Assembly (NCBI GenBank): GCA_964035775.1
Contig: CAXIVS010000254.1
Coordinates: forward strand, 1-64,000
From: Osedax frankpressi
Lineage: Eukaryota > Annelida > Polychaeta > Sabellida > Siboglinidae
Reading direction: 5' to 3'
Length of the DNA: 64,000 nt
Numbering within the stretch: the first letter of the stretch is position 1; each line of letters opens with the position of its first letter. A program made the translations under genes and the position numbers. Below are positions 14,307 through 28,094 of this stretch, one piece after another. The notes beneath the pieces were generated by a model that saw only the letters and a program-made list of their open reading frames with translations, did no database searches and was not told the origin of the DNA.

Positions 14307-14887
14307 AGTTATTTAAGTTATAGTTATTTAAGTTATAGTTATTTAAGTTATAGTTATTTAAGTTATAGTTATTTAAGTTATAGTTATTTAAGTTATAGTT
14401 ATTTAAGTTATAGTTATTTAATTTATAGTTATTTAATTTATAGTTATTTAAGTTATAGTTATTTAAGTTATAGTTATTTAAGTTATAGTTATTTAAGTTA
14501 TAGTTATTTAATTAATAGTAATTTAAGTTATAGTAATTTAAGTTTAGTTATTTAATTTATAGTTATTTAAGTTATAGTTAATTAAGTTATCATTAGTTAA
14601 GTTATAGTTATTTAAGTTATAGTTATTAAATTATAGTTATTTAAGTTATAGTTATTTAATTAATAGTAATTTAAGTTATAGTAATTTAAGTTTAGTTATT
14701 TAATTTATAGTTATTTAAGTTATAGTTAATTAAGTTATCGTTAGTTAATTTATAGTTATTTAAGTTATAGTTATTAAATTATAGTTATTTAAGTTATATT
14801 TATTTAATTTATAGTTTTTTCATTTATGGTTATTTAAGTTATAGTTATTTAAGTTATAGTTATTTAAGTTATAGTTATTTAAGTTAT

Positions 14888-15402
14888 AGTTATTATATAA
14901 TATTTATTTAAGTTATAGTTATTTAAGATATATTTATTTAATTTATAGTTATTATATTATAATTATTTAAGTTTTAGTTATTTAAGTTATAGTTATTATA
15001 TTATAGCTATTTAAGTGATATTTATTTAAGTTATAGTTATTTAATTAATAGTTATTTAATTTATAGTTATTTAAGTTATAGTTATTTAAGTTATAGTTAT
15101 TAAATTATATTTATTTAAATTATAGTTATTTAATTTATAGTTATTTAATTTATAGTTATTTAATTTATAGTTATTTAATTTATAGTTATTTAATTTATAG
15201 TTATTTAATTTATAGTTATTTAATTTATAGTTATTTAATTTATAGTTATTTAATTTATAGTTATTTAATTTATAGTTATTTAATTTATAGTTATTTAATT
15301 TATAGTTATTTAATTTATAGTTATTTAATTTATAGTTATTTAATTTATAGTTATTTAATTTATAGTTATTTAATTTATAGTTATTATAGTTATTTAAATT
15401 AT
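14888..15402 (+). repeat. I module 4 (17 B copies, early subfamily)
   Basis: Core 14888-15123, B run 15124-15378 (17 copies), tail to 15402. It is 1096 bp after module 3 with the same B count, so these two look like a direct local duplication. Confidence 0.93.
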
Positions 15403-16523
15403 AGTTATTTAAGTTATAGTTATTTAAGTTATAGTTATTTAAGTTATAGTTATTTAAGTTATAGTTATTTAAGTTATAGTTATTTAAGTTATAGTTATTT
15501 AAGTTATAGTTATTTAATTTATAGTTATTTAATTTATAGTTATTTAAGTTATAGTTATTTAAGTTATAGTTATTTAAGTTATAGTTATTTAAGTTATAGT
15601 TATTTAATTAATAGTAATTTAAGTTATAGTAATTTAAGTTTAGTTATTTAATTTATAGTTATTTAAGTTATAGTTAATTAAGTTATCATTAGTTAAGTTA
15701 TAGTTATTTAAGTTATAGTTATTAAATTATAGTTATTTAAGTTATAGTTATTTAATTTATAGTTTTTTCATTTATGGTTATTTAAGTTATAGTTATTTAA
15801 GTTATAGTTATTTAAGTTATAGTTATTTAATTAATAGTTATTTAAGTTATAGTTATTTAAGTTATAGTTATTTAAGTTATAGTTATTTAAATTATAGTTA
15901 TTTAAGTTATAGTTATTTAATTTATAGTTATTTAAGTTATAGTTATTTAAGTTATAGTTATTTAAGTTATAGTTATTTAAGTTATAGTTATTTAAGTTAT
16001 AGTTATTTAATTAATAGTTATTTAAGTTATAGTTATTTAAGTTATAGTTATTTAAGTTATAGTTATTTAAGTTATAGTTATTAAAGTTATAGTTATTTAA
16101 GTTATAGTTATTTAATTAATAGTTATTTAAGTTATAGTTATTTAAGTTATAGTTATTTAAGTTATAGTTATTTAAGTTATAGTTATTTAAGTTATAGTTA
16201 TTTAATTTATAGTTATTTAATTTATAGTTATTTAAGTTATAGTTATTTAAGTTATAGTTATTTAAGTTATAGTTATTTAAGTTATAGTTATTTAATTAAT
16301 AGTAATTTAAGTTATAGTAATTTAAGTTTAGTTATTTAATTTATAGTTATTTAAGTTATAGTTAATTAAGTTATCGTTAGTTAATTTATAGTTATTTAAG
16401 TTATAGTTATTAAATTATAGTTATTTAAGTTATATTTATTTAATTTATAGTTTTTTCATTTATGGTTATTTAAGTTATAGTTATTTAAGTTATAGTTATT
16501 TAAGTTATAGTTATTTAAGTTAT

Positions 16524-16993
16524 AGTTATTATATAATATTTATTTAAGTTATAGTTATTTAAGATATATTTATTTAATTTATAGTTATTATATTATAATT
16601 ATTTAAGTTTTAGTTATTTAAGTTATAGTTATTATATTATAGCTATTTAAGTGATATTTATTTAAGTTATAGTTATTTAATTAATAGTTATTTAATTTAT
16701 AGTTATTTAAGTTATAGTTATTTAAGTTATAGTTATTAAATTATATTTATTTAAATTATAGTTATTTAATTTATAGTTATTTAATTTATAGTTATTTAAT
16801 TTATAGTTATTTAATTTATAGTTATTTAATTTATAGTTATTTAATTTATAGTTATTTAATTTATAGTTATTTAATTTATAGTTATTTAATTTATAGTTAT
16901 TTAATTTATAGTTATTTAATTTATAGTTATTTAATTTATAGTTATTTAATTTATAGTTATTTAATTTATAGTTATTATAGTTATTTAAATTAT
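16524..16993 (+). repeat. I module 5 (14 B copies, early subfamily)
   Basis: Core 16524-16759, B run 16760-16969 (14 copies), tail to 16993. It sits 2732 bp after module 3 in a repeated context but has three fewer B monomers, showing that the run length changes independently of its surroundings. Confidence 0.93.
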
Positions 16994-17351
16994 AGTTATT
17001 TAAGTTATAGTTATTTAAGTTATAGTTATTTAAGTTATAGTTATTTAAGTTATAGTTATTTAAGTTATAGTTATTTAAGTTATAGTTATTTAAGTTATAG
17101 TTATTTAATTTATAGTTATTTAATTTATAGTTATTTAAGTTATAGTTATTTAAGTTATAGTTATTTAAGTTATAGTTATTTAAGTTATAGTTATTTAATT
17201 AATAGTAATTTAAGTTATAGTAATTTAAGTTTAGTTATTTAATTTATAGTTATTTAAGTTATAGTTAATTAAGTTATCATTAGTTAAGTTATAGTTATTT
17301 AAGTTATAGTTATTAAATTATAGTTATTTAAGTTATAGTTATTTAATTTAT

Positions 17352-20300
17352 AGTTTTTTCATTTATGGTTATTTAAGTTATAGTTATTTAAGTTATAGTT
17401 ATTTAAGTTATAGTTATTTAATTAATAGTTATTTAAGTTATAGTTATTTAAGTTATAGTTATTTAAGTTATAGTTATTTAAATTATAGTTATTTAAGTTA
17501 TAGTTATTTAATTTATAGTTATTTAAGTTATAGTTATTTAAGTTATAGTTATTTAAGTTATAGTTATTTAAGTTATAGTTATTTAAGTTATAGTTATTTA
17601 AGTTATAGTTATTTAAGTTATAGTTATTTAAGTTATAGTTATTTAATTAATAGTTATTTAAGTTATAGTTATTTAAGTTATAGTTATTTAAGTTATAGTT
17701 ATTTAAGTTATAGTTATTTAAGTTATAGTTATTTAAGTTATAGTTATTTAATTTATAGTTAATTAAGTTATCGTTAGTTAAGTTATAGTTATTTAAGTTA
17801 TAGTTATTAAATTATAGTTATTTAAGTTATAGTTATTTAATTTATAGTTTTTTCATTTATGGTTATTATATTATAGTTATATAAATTATAGTTATTTAAG
17901 TTATAGTTATTTAAGTTATAGTTATTTAAGTTATAGTTATTTAAGTTATAGTTATTTAAGTTATAGTTATTTAAGTTAAAGTTATTTAATTAATAGTTAT
18001 TTAAGTTATAGTTATTTAAGTTATAGTTATTTAAGTTATAGTTATTTAAGTTATAGTTATTTAAGTTATAGTTATTTAAGTTATAGTTATTTAATTAATA
18101 GTTATTTAAGTTATAGTTATTTAAGTTATAGTTATTTAAGTTATAGTTATTTCAGTTATAGTTATTTAAGTTATAGTTATTTAATTTATAGTTTTTTCAT
18201 TTATGGTTATTTAAGTTATAGTTATTTAAGTTATAGTTATTTAAGTTATAGTTATTTAATTAATAGTTATTTAAGTTATAGTTATTTAAGTTATAGTTAT
18301 TTAAGTTATAGTTATTTAAATTATAGTTATTTAAGTTATAGTTATTTAATTTATAGTTATTTAAGTTATAGTTATTTAAGTTATAGTTATTTAAGTTATA
18401 GTTATTTAAGTTATAGTTAATTAAGTTATCGTTAGTTAAGTTATAGTTATTTAAGTTATAGTTATTAAATTATAGTTATTTAAGTTATAGTTATTTAATT
18501 TATAGTTTTTTCATTTATGGTTATTATATTATAGTTATATAAATTATAGATATTTAAGTTATAGTTATTTAAGTTATATTTATTTAAGTTATAGTTATTT
18601 AAGTTATAGTTATTTAATTTATAGTTATTTAAGTTATAGTTATTTAAGTTATAGATATTTAATTTATAGTTATTTAATTTATAGTTATTTAAGTTATAGT
18701 TATTTAAGTTATAGTTATTTAAGTTATAGTTATTTAAGTTATAGTTATTTAATTAATAGTAATTTAAGTTATAGTAATTTAAGTTTAGTTATTTAATTTA
18801 TAGTTATTTAAGTTATAGTTAATTAAGTTATCGTTAGTTAAGTTATAGTTATTTAAGTTATAGTTATTAAATTATAGTTATTTAAGTTATAGTTATTTAA
18901 TTTATAGTTTTTTCATTTATGGTTATTTAAGTTATAGTTATTTAAGTTATAGTTATTTAAGTTATAGTTATTTAAGTTATAGTTATTTAAGTTATAGTTA
19001 TTTAAGTTATAGTTATTTAATTTATAGTTATTTAATTTATAGTTATTTAATTTATAGTTATTATAGTTATTTAAATTATAGTTATTTAAGTTATAGTTAT
19101 TTAAGTTATAGTTATTTAAGTTATAGTTATTTAAGTTATAGTTATTTAAGTTATAGTTATTTAAGTTATAGTTATTTAAGTTATAGTTATTTAAGTTATA
19201 GTTATTTAAGTTATAGTTATTTAAGTTATAGTTATTTAAGTTATAATTATTTAAATTATAGTTATATAAGTTATAGTTAATTAAGTTATCGTTATTTAAG
19301 TTATAGTTATTTAAGTTATAGTTATTTAAATTTTAGTTATATAAGTTATAGTTATTGAATTTATAGTTATTTAATTTATAGTTATTTAAGTTATAGTTAT
19401 TTAAGTTATAGTTATTTAAGTTATAGTTATTTAAGTTATAGTTATTTAAGTTATAGTTATTTAAGTTATAGTTATTTAAGTTATAGTTATTTAATTAATA
19501 GTTATTTAAGTTATAGTTATTTAAGTTATAGTTATTTAAGTTATAGTTATTTAAGTTATAGTTATTAAAGTTATAGTTATTTAAGTTATAGTTATTTAAT
19601 TAATAGTTATTTAAGTTATAGTTATTTAAGTTATAGTTATTTAAGTTATAGTTATTTAAGTTATAGTTATTTAAGTTATAGTTATTTAATTTATAGTTAT
19701 TTAATTTATAGTTATTTAAGTTATAGTTATTTAAGTTATAGTTATTTAAGTTATAGTTATTTAAGTTATAGTTATTTAATTAATAGTAATTTAAGTTATA
19801 GTAATTTAAGTTTAGTTATTTAATTTATAGTTATTTAAGTTATAGTTAATTAAGTTATCGTTAGTTAATTTATAGTTATTTAAGTTATAGTTATTAAATT
19901 ATAGTTATTTAAGTTATATTTATTTAATTTATAGTTTTTTCATTTATGGTTATTTAAGTTATAGTTATTTAAGTTATAGTTATTTAAGTTATAGTTATTT
20001 AAGTTATAGTTATTATATAATATTTATTTAAGTTATAGTTATTTAAGATATATTTATTTAATTTATAGTTATTATATTATAATTATTTAAGTTTTAGTTA
20101 TTTAAGTTATAGTTATTATATTATAGCTATTTAAGTGATATTTATTTAAGTTATAGTTATTTAATTAATAGTTATTTAATTTATAGTTATTTAAGTTATA
20201 GTTATTTAAGTTATAGTTATTAAATTATATTTATTTAAATTATAGTTATTTAATTTATAGTTATTTAATTTATAGTTATTTAATTTATAGTTATTTAATT

Positions 20301-21270
20301 TATAGTTATTTAATTTATAGTTATTTAATTTATAGTTATTTAATTTATAGTTATTTAATTTATAGTTATTTAATTTATAGTTATTTAATTTATAGTTATT
20401 TAATTTATAGTTATTTAATTTATAGTTATTTAATTTATAGTTATTTAATTTATAGTTATTATAGTTATTTAAATTATAGTTATTTAAGTTATAGTTATTT
20501 AAGTTATAGTTATTTAAGTTATAGTTATTTAAGTTATAGTTATTTAAGTTATAGTTATTTAAGTTATAGTTATTTAAGTTATAGTTATTTATGTTATAGT
20601 TATTTAAGTTATAGTTATTTAAGTTATAGTTATTTAAGTTATAATTATATAAATTATAGTTATCTAAGTTATAGTTAATTAAGTTATCGTTATTTAAGTT
20701 ATAGTTATTTAAGTTATAGTTATTTAAATTTTAGTTATCTAAGTTATAGTTATTGAATGTATAGTTATTTAATTTATAGTTATTTAAGTTATAGTTATTT
20801 AAGTTATAGTTATTTAAGTTATGGTTATTTAAGTTATAGTTATTTAAGTTATAGTTATTTAATTTATAGTTATTTAAGTTATAGTTATTTAAGTTATAGT
20901 TATTTAAGTTATAGTTATTTAAGTTATAGTTATTTAAGTTATAGTTATTTAATTAATAGTTATTTAAGTTATAGTTATTTAAGTTATAGTTATTTAAGTT
21001 ATAGTTATTTAAGTTATAGTTATTTAAGTTATAGTTATTTAAGTTATAGTTATTTAATTTATAGTTATTTAAGTTATAGTTATTTAAGTTATAGTTATTT
21101 AAGTTATAGTTATTTAAGTTATAGTTATTTAATTAATAGTAATTTAAGTTATAGTAATTTAAGTTTAGTTATTTAATTTATAGTTATTTAAGTTATAGTT
21201 AATTAAGTTATCGTTAGTTAAGTTATAGTTATTAAATTATAGTTATTTAAGTTATAGTTATTTAATTTAT
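17352..21270 (+). repeat. Higher-order zone with J, K and the sixth I module
   Basis: F monomers lie at 17352, 17846, 18190, 18504, 18906 and 19933. The part from 18190 repeats the 10368-12156 layout 7.82-7.84 kb downstream, including J (18548-18667), K (19245-19304) and an I module (20008-20477). A second, diverged K follows at 20643-20702 with changed bases (AATTATATAAATTAT, AGTTATCTAAGTTAT), and a nearby change creates an ATG at 20757. F 19933 to F 21271 is 1338 bp, the longest gap in this zone. Confidence 0.82.
20008..20477 (+). repeat. I module 6 (14 B copies, early subfamily)
   Basis: Core 20008-20243, B run 20244-20453 (14 copies), tail to 20477. It is the last module with the AAATTAT state at the end of the core; the next I module is 8 kb away and carries the other state. 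Confidence 0.93.
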
Positions 21271-24200
21271 AGTTTTTTCATTTATGGTTATTTAAGTTAT
21301 AGTTATTTAAGTTATAGTTATTTAAGTTATAGTTATTTAAGTTATAGTTATTTAATTAATAGTTATTTAAGTTATAGTTATTTAATTAATAGTTATTTAA
21401 GTTATAGTTATTTAAGTTATAGTTATTTAAGTTATAGTTATTTAAGTTATAGTTATTTAAGTTATAGTTATTTAATTTATAGTTATTTAAGTTATAGTTA
21501 TTTAAGTTATAGTTATTTAAGTTATAGTTATTTAAGTTATAGTTATTTAAGTTATAGTTATTTAAGTTATAGTTATTTAAGTTATAGTTATTTAAGTTAT
21601 AGTTATTTAAGTTATAGTTATTTAAGTTATAGTTATTTAATTAATAGTTATTTAAGTTATAGTTATTTAAGTTATAGTTATTTAAGTTATAGTTATTTAA
21701 TTAATAGTAATTTAAGTTATAGTAATTTAAGTTTAGTTATTTAATTTATAGTTATTTAAGTTATAGTTAATTAAGTTATCGTTAGTTAAGTTATAGTTAT
21801 TTAAGTTATAGTTATTAAATTATAGTTATTTAATTTATAGTTTTTTCATTTATGGTTATTATATTATAGTTATATAAATTATAGTAATTTAAGTTATAGT
21901 AATTTAAGTTTAGTTATTTAATTTATAGTTATTTAAGTTATAGTTAATTAAGTTATCGTTAGTTAAGTTATAGTTATTTAAGTTATAGTTATTTAAGTTA
22001 TAGTTATTTAAGTTATAGTTATTTAAGTTATAGTTATTTAAGTTATAGTTATTTAATTAATAGTTATTTAAGTTATAGTTATTTAAGTTATAGTTATTTA
22101 AGTTATAGTTATTTAAGTTATAGTTATTTAAGATATAGTTATTTAAGTTATAGTTATTTAATTAATAGTTATTTAAGTTATAGTTATTTAAGTTATAGTT
22201 ATTTAAGTTATAGTTATTTAAGTTATAGTTATTTAAGTTATAGTTATTTAAGTTATAGTTATTTAAGTTATAGTTATTTAAGTTATAGTTATTTAAGTTA
22301 TAGTTATTTAAGTTATAGTTATTTAAGTTATAGTTATTTAATTAATAGTTATTTAAGTTATAGTTATTTAAGTTATAGTTATTTAAGTTATAGTTATTTA
22401 AGTTATAGTTATTTAAGTTATAGTTATTTAATTTATAGTTATTTAAGTTATAGTTATTTAAGTTATAGTTATTTAAGTTATAGTTATTTAAGTTATAGTT
22501 ATTTAAGTTATAGTTATTTAAGTTATAGTTATTTAATTAATAGTTATTTAAGTTATAGTTATTTAAGTTATAGTTATTTAAGTTATAGTTATTTAAGTTA
22601 TAGTTATTTAAGTTATAGTTATTTAAGTTATAGTTATTTAATTAATAGTTATTTAAGTTATAGTTATTTAAGTTATAGTTATTTAAGTTATAGTTATTTA
22701 ATTAATAGTAATTTAAGTTATAGTAATTTAAGTTTAGTTATTTAATTTATAGTTATTTAATTAATAGTTATTTAAGTTATAGTTATTTAAGTTATAGTTA
22801 TTTAAGTTATAGTTATTTAAGTTATAGTTATTTAAGTTATAGTTATTTAATTTATAGTTATTTAATTTATAGTTATTTAAATTATAGTTATTTAAGTTAT
22901 AGTTATTTAAGTTATAGTTATTTAAGTTATAGTTATTTAATTAATAGTAATTTAAGTTATAGTAATTTAAGTTTAGTTATTTAATTTATAGTTATTTAAG
23001 TTATAGTTAATTAAGTTATCGTTAGTTAAGTTATAGTTATTTAAGTTATAGTTATTAAATTATAGTTATTTAAGTTATAGTTATTTAATTTATAGTTTTT
23101 TCATTTATGGTTATTATATTATAGTTATATAAATTATAGTTATTTAAGTTATAGTTATTTAAGTTATAGTTATTTAAGTTATAGTTATTTAAGTTATAGT
23201 TATTTAAGTTATAGTTATTTAATTAATAGTTATTTAAGTTATAGTTATTTAAGTTATAGTTATTTAAGTTATAGTTATTTAAGTTATAGTTATTTAAGTT
23301 ATAGTTATTTAAGTTATAGTTATTTAATTAATAGTTATTTAAGTTATAGTTATTTAAGTTATAGTTATTTAAGTTATAGTTATTTAAGTTAAAGTTATTT
23401 AAGTTATAGTTATTTAATTTATAGTTATTTAATTTATAGTTATTTAAGTTATAGTTATTTAAGTTATAGTTATTTAAGTTATAGTTATTTAATTAATAGT
23501 AATTTAAGTTATAGTAATTTAAGTTTAGTTATTTAATTTATAGTTATTTAAGTTATAGTTAATTAAGTTATCGTTAGTTAAGTTATAGTTATTTAAGTTA
23601 TAGTTATTAAATTATAGTTATTTAAGTTATAGTTATTTAATTTATAGTTTTTTCATTTATGGTTATTTAAGTTATAGTTATTTAAGTTATAGTTATTTAA
23701 GTTATAGTTATTTAATTAATAGTTATTTAAGTTATAGTTATTTAAGTTATAGTTATTTAAGTTATAGTTATTTAAGTTATAGTTATTTAAGTTATAGTTA
23801 TTTAAGTTATAGTTATTTAAGTTATAGTTATTTAATTTATAGTTATTTAATTTATAGTTATTTAAGTTATAGTTATTTAAGTTATAGTTATTTAAGTTAT
23901 AGTTATTTAATTAATAGTAATTTAAGTTATAGTAATTTAAGTTTAGTTATTTAATTTATAGTTATTTAAGTTATAGTTAATTAAGTTATCGTTAGTTAAG
24001 TTATAGTTATTTAAGTTATAGTTATTAAATTATAGTTATTTAAGTTATAGTTATTTAATTTATAGTTATTTAAGTTATAGTTAATTAAGTTATCGTTAGT
24101 TAAGTTATAGTTATTTAAGTTATAGTTATTTAAGTTATAGTTATTTAAGTTATAGTTATTTAATTAATAGTTATTTAAGTTATAGTTATTTAAGTTATAG

Positions 24201-27200
24201 TTATTTAAGTTATAGTTATTTAAGTTATAGTTATTTAAGTTATAGTTATTTAATTAATAGTTATTTAAGTTATAGTTATTTAAGTTATAGTTATTTAAGT
24301 TATAGTTATTTAAGTTATAGTTATTTAATTAATAGTAATTTAAGTTATAGTAATTTAAGTTTAGTTATTTAATTTATAGTTATTTAAGTTATAGTTAATT
24401 AAGTTATCGTTAGTTAAGTTATAGTTATTTAAGTTATAGTTATTAAATTATAGTTATTTAAGTTATAGTTATTTAATTTATAGTTTTTTCATTAATGGTT
24501 ATTTAAGTTATAGTTATTTAAGTTATAGTTATTTAAGTTATAGTTATTTAAGTTATAGTTATTTAAGTTATAGTTATTTAAGTTATAGTTATTTAAGTTA
24601 TAGTTATTTAATTAATAGTTATTTAAGTTATAGTTATTTAAGTTATAGTTATTTAAGTTATAGTTATTTAAGTTATAGTTATTTAAGTTATAGTTATTTA
24701 AGTTATAGTTATTTAATTTATAGTTATTTAAGTTATAGTTATTTAAGTTATAGTTATTTAAGTTATAGTTATTTAAGTTATAGTTATTTAAGTTATAGTT
24801 ATTTAATTAATAGTTATTTAAGTTATAGTTATTTAAGTTATAGTTATTTAAGTTATAGTTATTTAAGTTATAGTTATTTAAGTTATAGTTATTTAATTAA
24901 TAGTAATTTAAGTTATAGTAATTTAAGTTTAGTTATTTAATTTATAGTTATTTAAGTTATAGTTAATTAAGTTATCGTTAGTTAAGTTATAGTTATTTAA
25001 GTTATAGTTATTAAATTATAGTTATTTAAGTTATAGTTATTTAATTTATAGTTTTTTCATTTATGGTTATTTTATTATAGTTATATAAATTATAGTTATT
25101 TAAGTTATAGTTATTTAAGTTATAGTTATTTAAGTTATAGTTATTTAAGTTATAGTTATTTAAGTTATAGTTATTTAATTAATAGTTATTTAAGTTATAG
25201 TTATTTAAGTTATAGTTATTTAAGTTATAGTTATTTAAGTTATAGTTATTTAAGTTATAGTTATTTAATTAATAGTTATTTAAGTTATAGTTATTTAAGT
25301 TATAGTTATTTAAGTTATAGTTATTTAAGTTATAGTTATTTAAGTTATAGTTATTTAATTTATAGTTATTTAATTTATAGTTATTTAAGTTATAGTTATT
25401 TAAGTTATAGTTATTTAAGTTATAGTTATTTAATTAATAGTAATTTAAGTTATAGTAATTTAAGTTTAGTTATTTAATTTATAGTTATTTAAGTTATAGT
25501 TAATTAAGTTATCGTTAGTTAAGTTATAGTTATTTAAGTTATAGTTATTAAATTATAGTTATTTAAGTTATAGTTATTTAATTTATAGTTTTTTCATTTA
25601 TGGTTATTTAAGTTATAGTTATTTAAGTTATAGTTATTTAAGTTATAGTTATTTAATTAATAGTTATTTAAGTTATAGTTATTTAAGTTATAGTTATTTA
25701 AGTTATAGTTATTTAAGTTATAGTTATTTAAGTTATAGTTATTTAATTTATAGTTATTTAAGTTATAGTTATTTAAGTTATAGTTATTTAAGTTATAGTT
25801 ATTTAAGTTATAGTTATTTAATTTATAGTTATTTAATTTATAGTTATTTAAGTTATAGTTATTTAAGTTATAGTTATTTAAGTTATAGTTATTTAATTAA
25901 TAGTAATTTAAGTTATAGTAATTTAAGTTTAGTTATTTAATTTATAGTTATTTAAGTTATAGTTAATTAAGTTATCGTTAGTTAAGTTATAGTTATTTAA
26001 GTTATAGTTATTAAATTATATTTATTTAAGTTATAGTTATTTAATTTATAGTTATTTAAGTTATAGTTAATTAAGTTATCGTTAGTTAAGTTATAGTTAT
26101 TTAAGTTATAGTTATTAAATTATAGTTATTTAAGTTATAGTTATTTAATTTATAGTTTTTTCATTTATGGTTATTATATTATAGTTATATAAATTATAGT
26201 TATTTAAGTTATAGTTATTTAAGTTATAATTATTTAAGTTATAGTTATTTAAGTTATAGTTATTTAAGTTATAGTTATTTAAGTTATAGTTATTTAAGTT
26301 ATAGTTATTTAAGTTATAGTTATTTAATTAATAGTTATTTAAGTTATAGTTATTTAAGTTATAGTTATTTAAGTTATAGTTATTTAAGTTATAGTTATTT
26401 AAGTTATAGTTATTTAAGTTATAGTTATTTAATTAATAGTTATTTAAGTTATAGTTATTTAAGTTATAGTTATTTAAGTTATAGTTATTTAAGTTATAGT
26501 TATTTAAGTTATAGTTATTTAATTTATAGTTATTTAATTTATAGTTATTTAAGTTATAGTTATTTAATTTATAGTTATTTAAGTTATAGTTATTTAAGTT
26601 ATAGTTATTTAATTAATAGTAATTTAAGTTATAGTAATTTAAGTTTAGTTATTTAATTTATAGTTATTTAAGTTATAGTTAATTAAGTTATCATTAGTTA
26701 AGTTATAGTTATTTAAGTTATAGTTATTAAATTATAGTTATTTAAGTTATAGTTATTTAATTTATAGTTTTTTCATTTATGGTTATTTAAGTTATAGTTA
26801 TTTAAGTTATAGTTATTTAAGTTATAGTTATTTAATTAATAGTTATTTAAGTTATAGTTATTTAAGTTATAGTTATTTAAGTTATAGTTATTTAAATTAT
26901 AGTTATTTAAGTTATAGTTATTTAATTTATAGTTATTTAAGTTATAGTTATTTAAGTTATAGTTATTTAAGTTATAGTTATTTAAGTTATAGTTATTTAA
27001 GTTATAGTTATTTAAGTTATAGTTATTTAAGTAATAGTTATTTAATTAATAGTTATTTAAGTTATAGTTATTTAAGTTATAGTTATTTAAGTTATAGTTA
27101 TTTAAGTTATAGTTATTTAAGTTATAGTTATTTAATTTATAGTTATTTAATTTATAGTTATTTAAGTTATAGTTATTTAAGTTATAGTTATTTAAGTTAT

Positions 27201-27780
27201 AGTTATTTAAGTTATAGTTATTTAATTAATAGTAATTTAAGTTATAGTAATTTAAGTTTAGTTATTTAATTTATAGTTATTTAAGTTATAGTTAATTAAG
27301 TTATCGTTAGTTAAGTTATAGTTATTTAAGTTATAGTTATTAAATTATAGTTATTTAAGTTATAGTTATTTAATTTATAGTTTTTTCATTTATGGTTATT
27401 ATATTATAGTTATATAAATTATAGATATTTAAGTTATAGTTATTTAAGTTATATTTATTTAAGTTATAGTTATTTAAGTTATAGTTATTTAATTTATAGT
27501 TATTTAAGTTATAGTTATTTAAGTTATAGATATTTAATTTATAGTTATTTAATTTATAGTTATTTAAGTTATAGTTATTTAAGTTATAGTTATTTAAGTT
27601 ATAGTTATTTAAGTTATAGTTATTTAATTAATAGTAATTTAAGTTATAGTAATTTAAGTTTAGTTATTTAATTTATAGTTATTTAAGTTATAGTTAATTA
27701 AGTTATCGTTAGTTTAGTTATAGTTATTTAAGTTATAGTTATTAAATTATAGTTATTTAAGTTATAGTTATTTAATTTAT
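21271..27780 (+). repeat. I-free zone of roughly 0.55-0.6 kb higher-order units
   Basis: F spacing is 568, 1255, 552, 836, 568, 537, 567, 612, 613 and 402. Type-a and type-g F alternate often, giving a dimeric unit of about 1.1-1.2 kb. The 1255-bp gap (21,839-23,094) holds an H-B-A-D segment near 21,890-21,980 with no E or F, then long A runs broken by C. Near 24,040-24,110 and again near 25,970-26,100 a D-A-E-A-B stretch is followed by another A-D without an F. The last J before this zone's end is at 27423-27542. Confidence 0.82.
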
Positions 27781-28094
27781 AGTTTTTTCATTTATGGTTA
27801 TTTAAGTTATAGTTATTTAAGTTATAGTTATTTAAGTTATAGTTATTTAAGTTATAGTTATTTAAGTTATAGTTATTTAAGTTATAGTTATTTAAGTTAT
27901 AGTTATTTAAGTTATAGTTATTTAATTTATAGTTATTTAATTTATAGTTATTTAAGTTATAGTTATTTAAGTTATAGTTATTTAAGTTATAGTTATTTAA
28001 GTTATAGTTATTTAATTAATAGTAATTTAAGTTATAGTAATTTAAGTTTAGTTATTTAATTTATAGTTATTTAAGTTATAGTTATTTAAGTTAT

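Larger units (their letters stand above)
12096..17351 (+). repeat. Four I-containing units with 688-bp spacers, period 2732
   Basis: Four units begin at F 12096, 13717, 14813 and 16449 and run through an I module to a cassette whose D pair is CA instead of CG (12956, 14591, 15687, 17279). Full unit lengths are 933, 948 and 903 bp for the first, third and fourth; differences equal one A monomer and three B monomers. The second unit lacks its final F: at about 14,650 the cassette jumps straight to a new C-H-D(CG) stretch. Two spacers, 13029-13716 and 15761-16448, are both 688 bp. F 13029/15761 and 13717/16449 and I 13792/16524 are all 2732 bp apart. Confidence 0.88.
270..19079 (+). repeat. Three-B runs with the I-module tail but no core (six copies)
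   Basis: BBB followed by the 9-bp truncated monomer and AGTTATTTAAATTAT occurs at 270-338, 5726-5794, 7052-7120, 8049-8117, 11189-11257 and 19011-19079. Each sits after F and six A and before the A run leading to a K module. The shared tail ties these to the B runs of the I modules, but the copy number is fixed at three in all six, unlike the I modules. Confidence 0.87.
504..20702 (+). repeat. K modules (60 bp, seven copies)
   Basis: K reads AATTATTTAAATTAT, AGTTATATAAGTTAT, AGTTAATTAAGTTAT, CGTTATTTAAGTTAT. Copies: 504-563, 5975-6034, 7256-7315, 8253-8312, 11393-11452, 19245-19304 and a diverged one at 20643-20702. Its third and fourth monomers are a D-like pair with the same CpG, but the second monomer lacks the D-specific GTTAGTT. 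Five copies (7256 onward) are followed by AGTTATTTAAATTTT and a TATTGAATTTAT monomer. K is absent after 20.7 kb. Confidence 0.88.

Noticed and set aside
20757-21176. 139-codon plus-strand ORF of SYLSY repeats
   Set aside because: Same reasoning as the 77-codon ORF. The ATG arises from a local change beside the diverged K module, and equivalent frames without ATG occur throughout the array.
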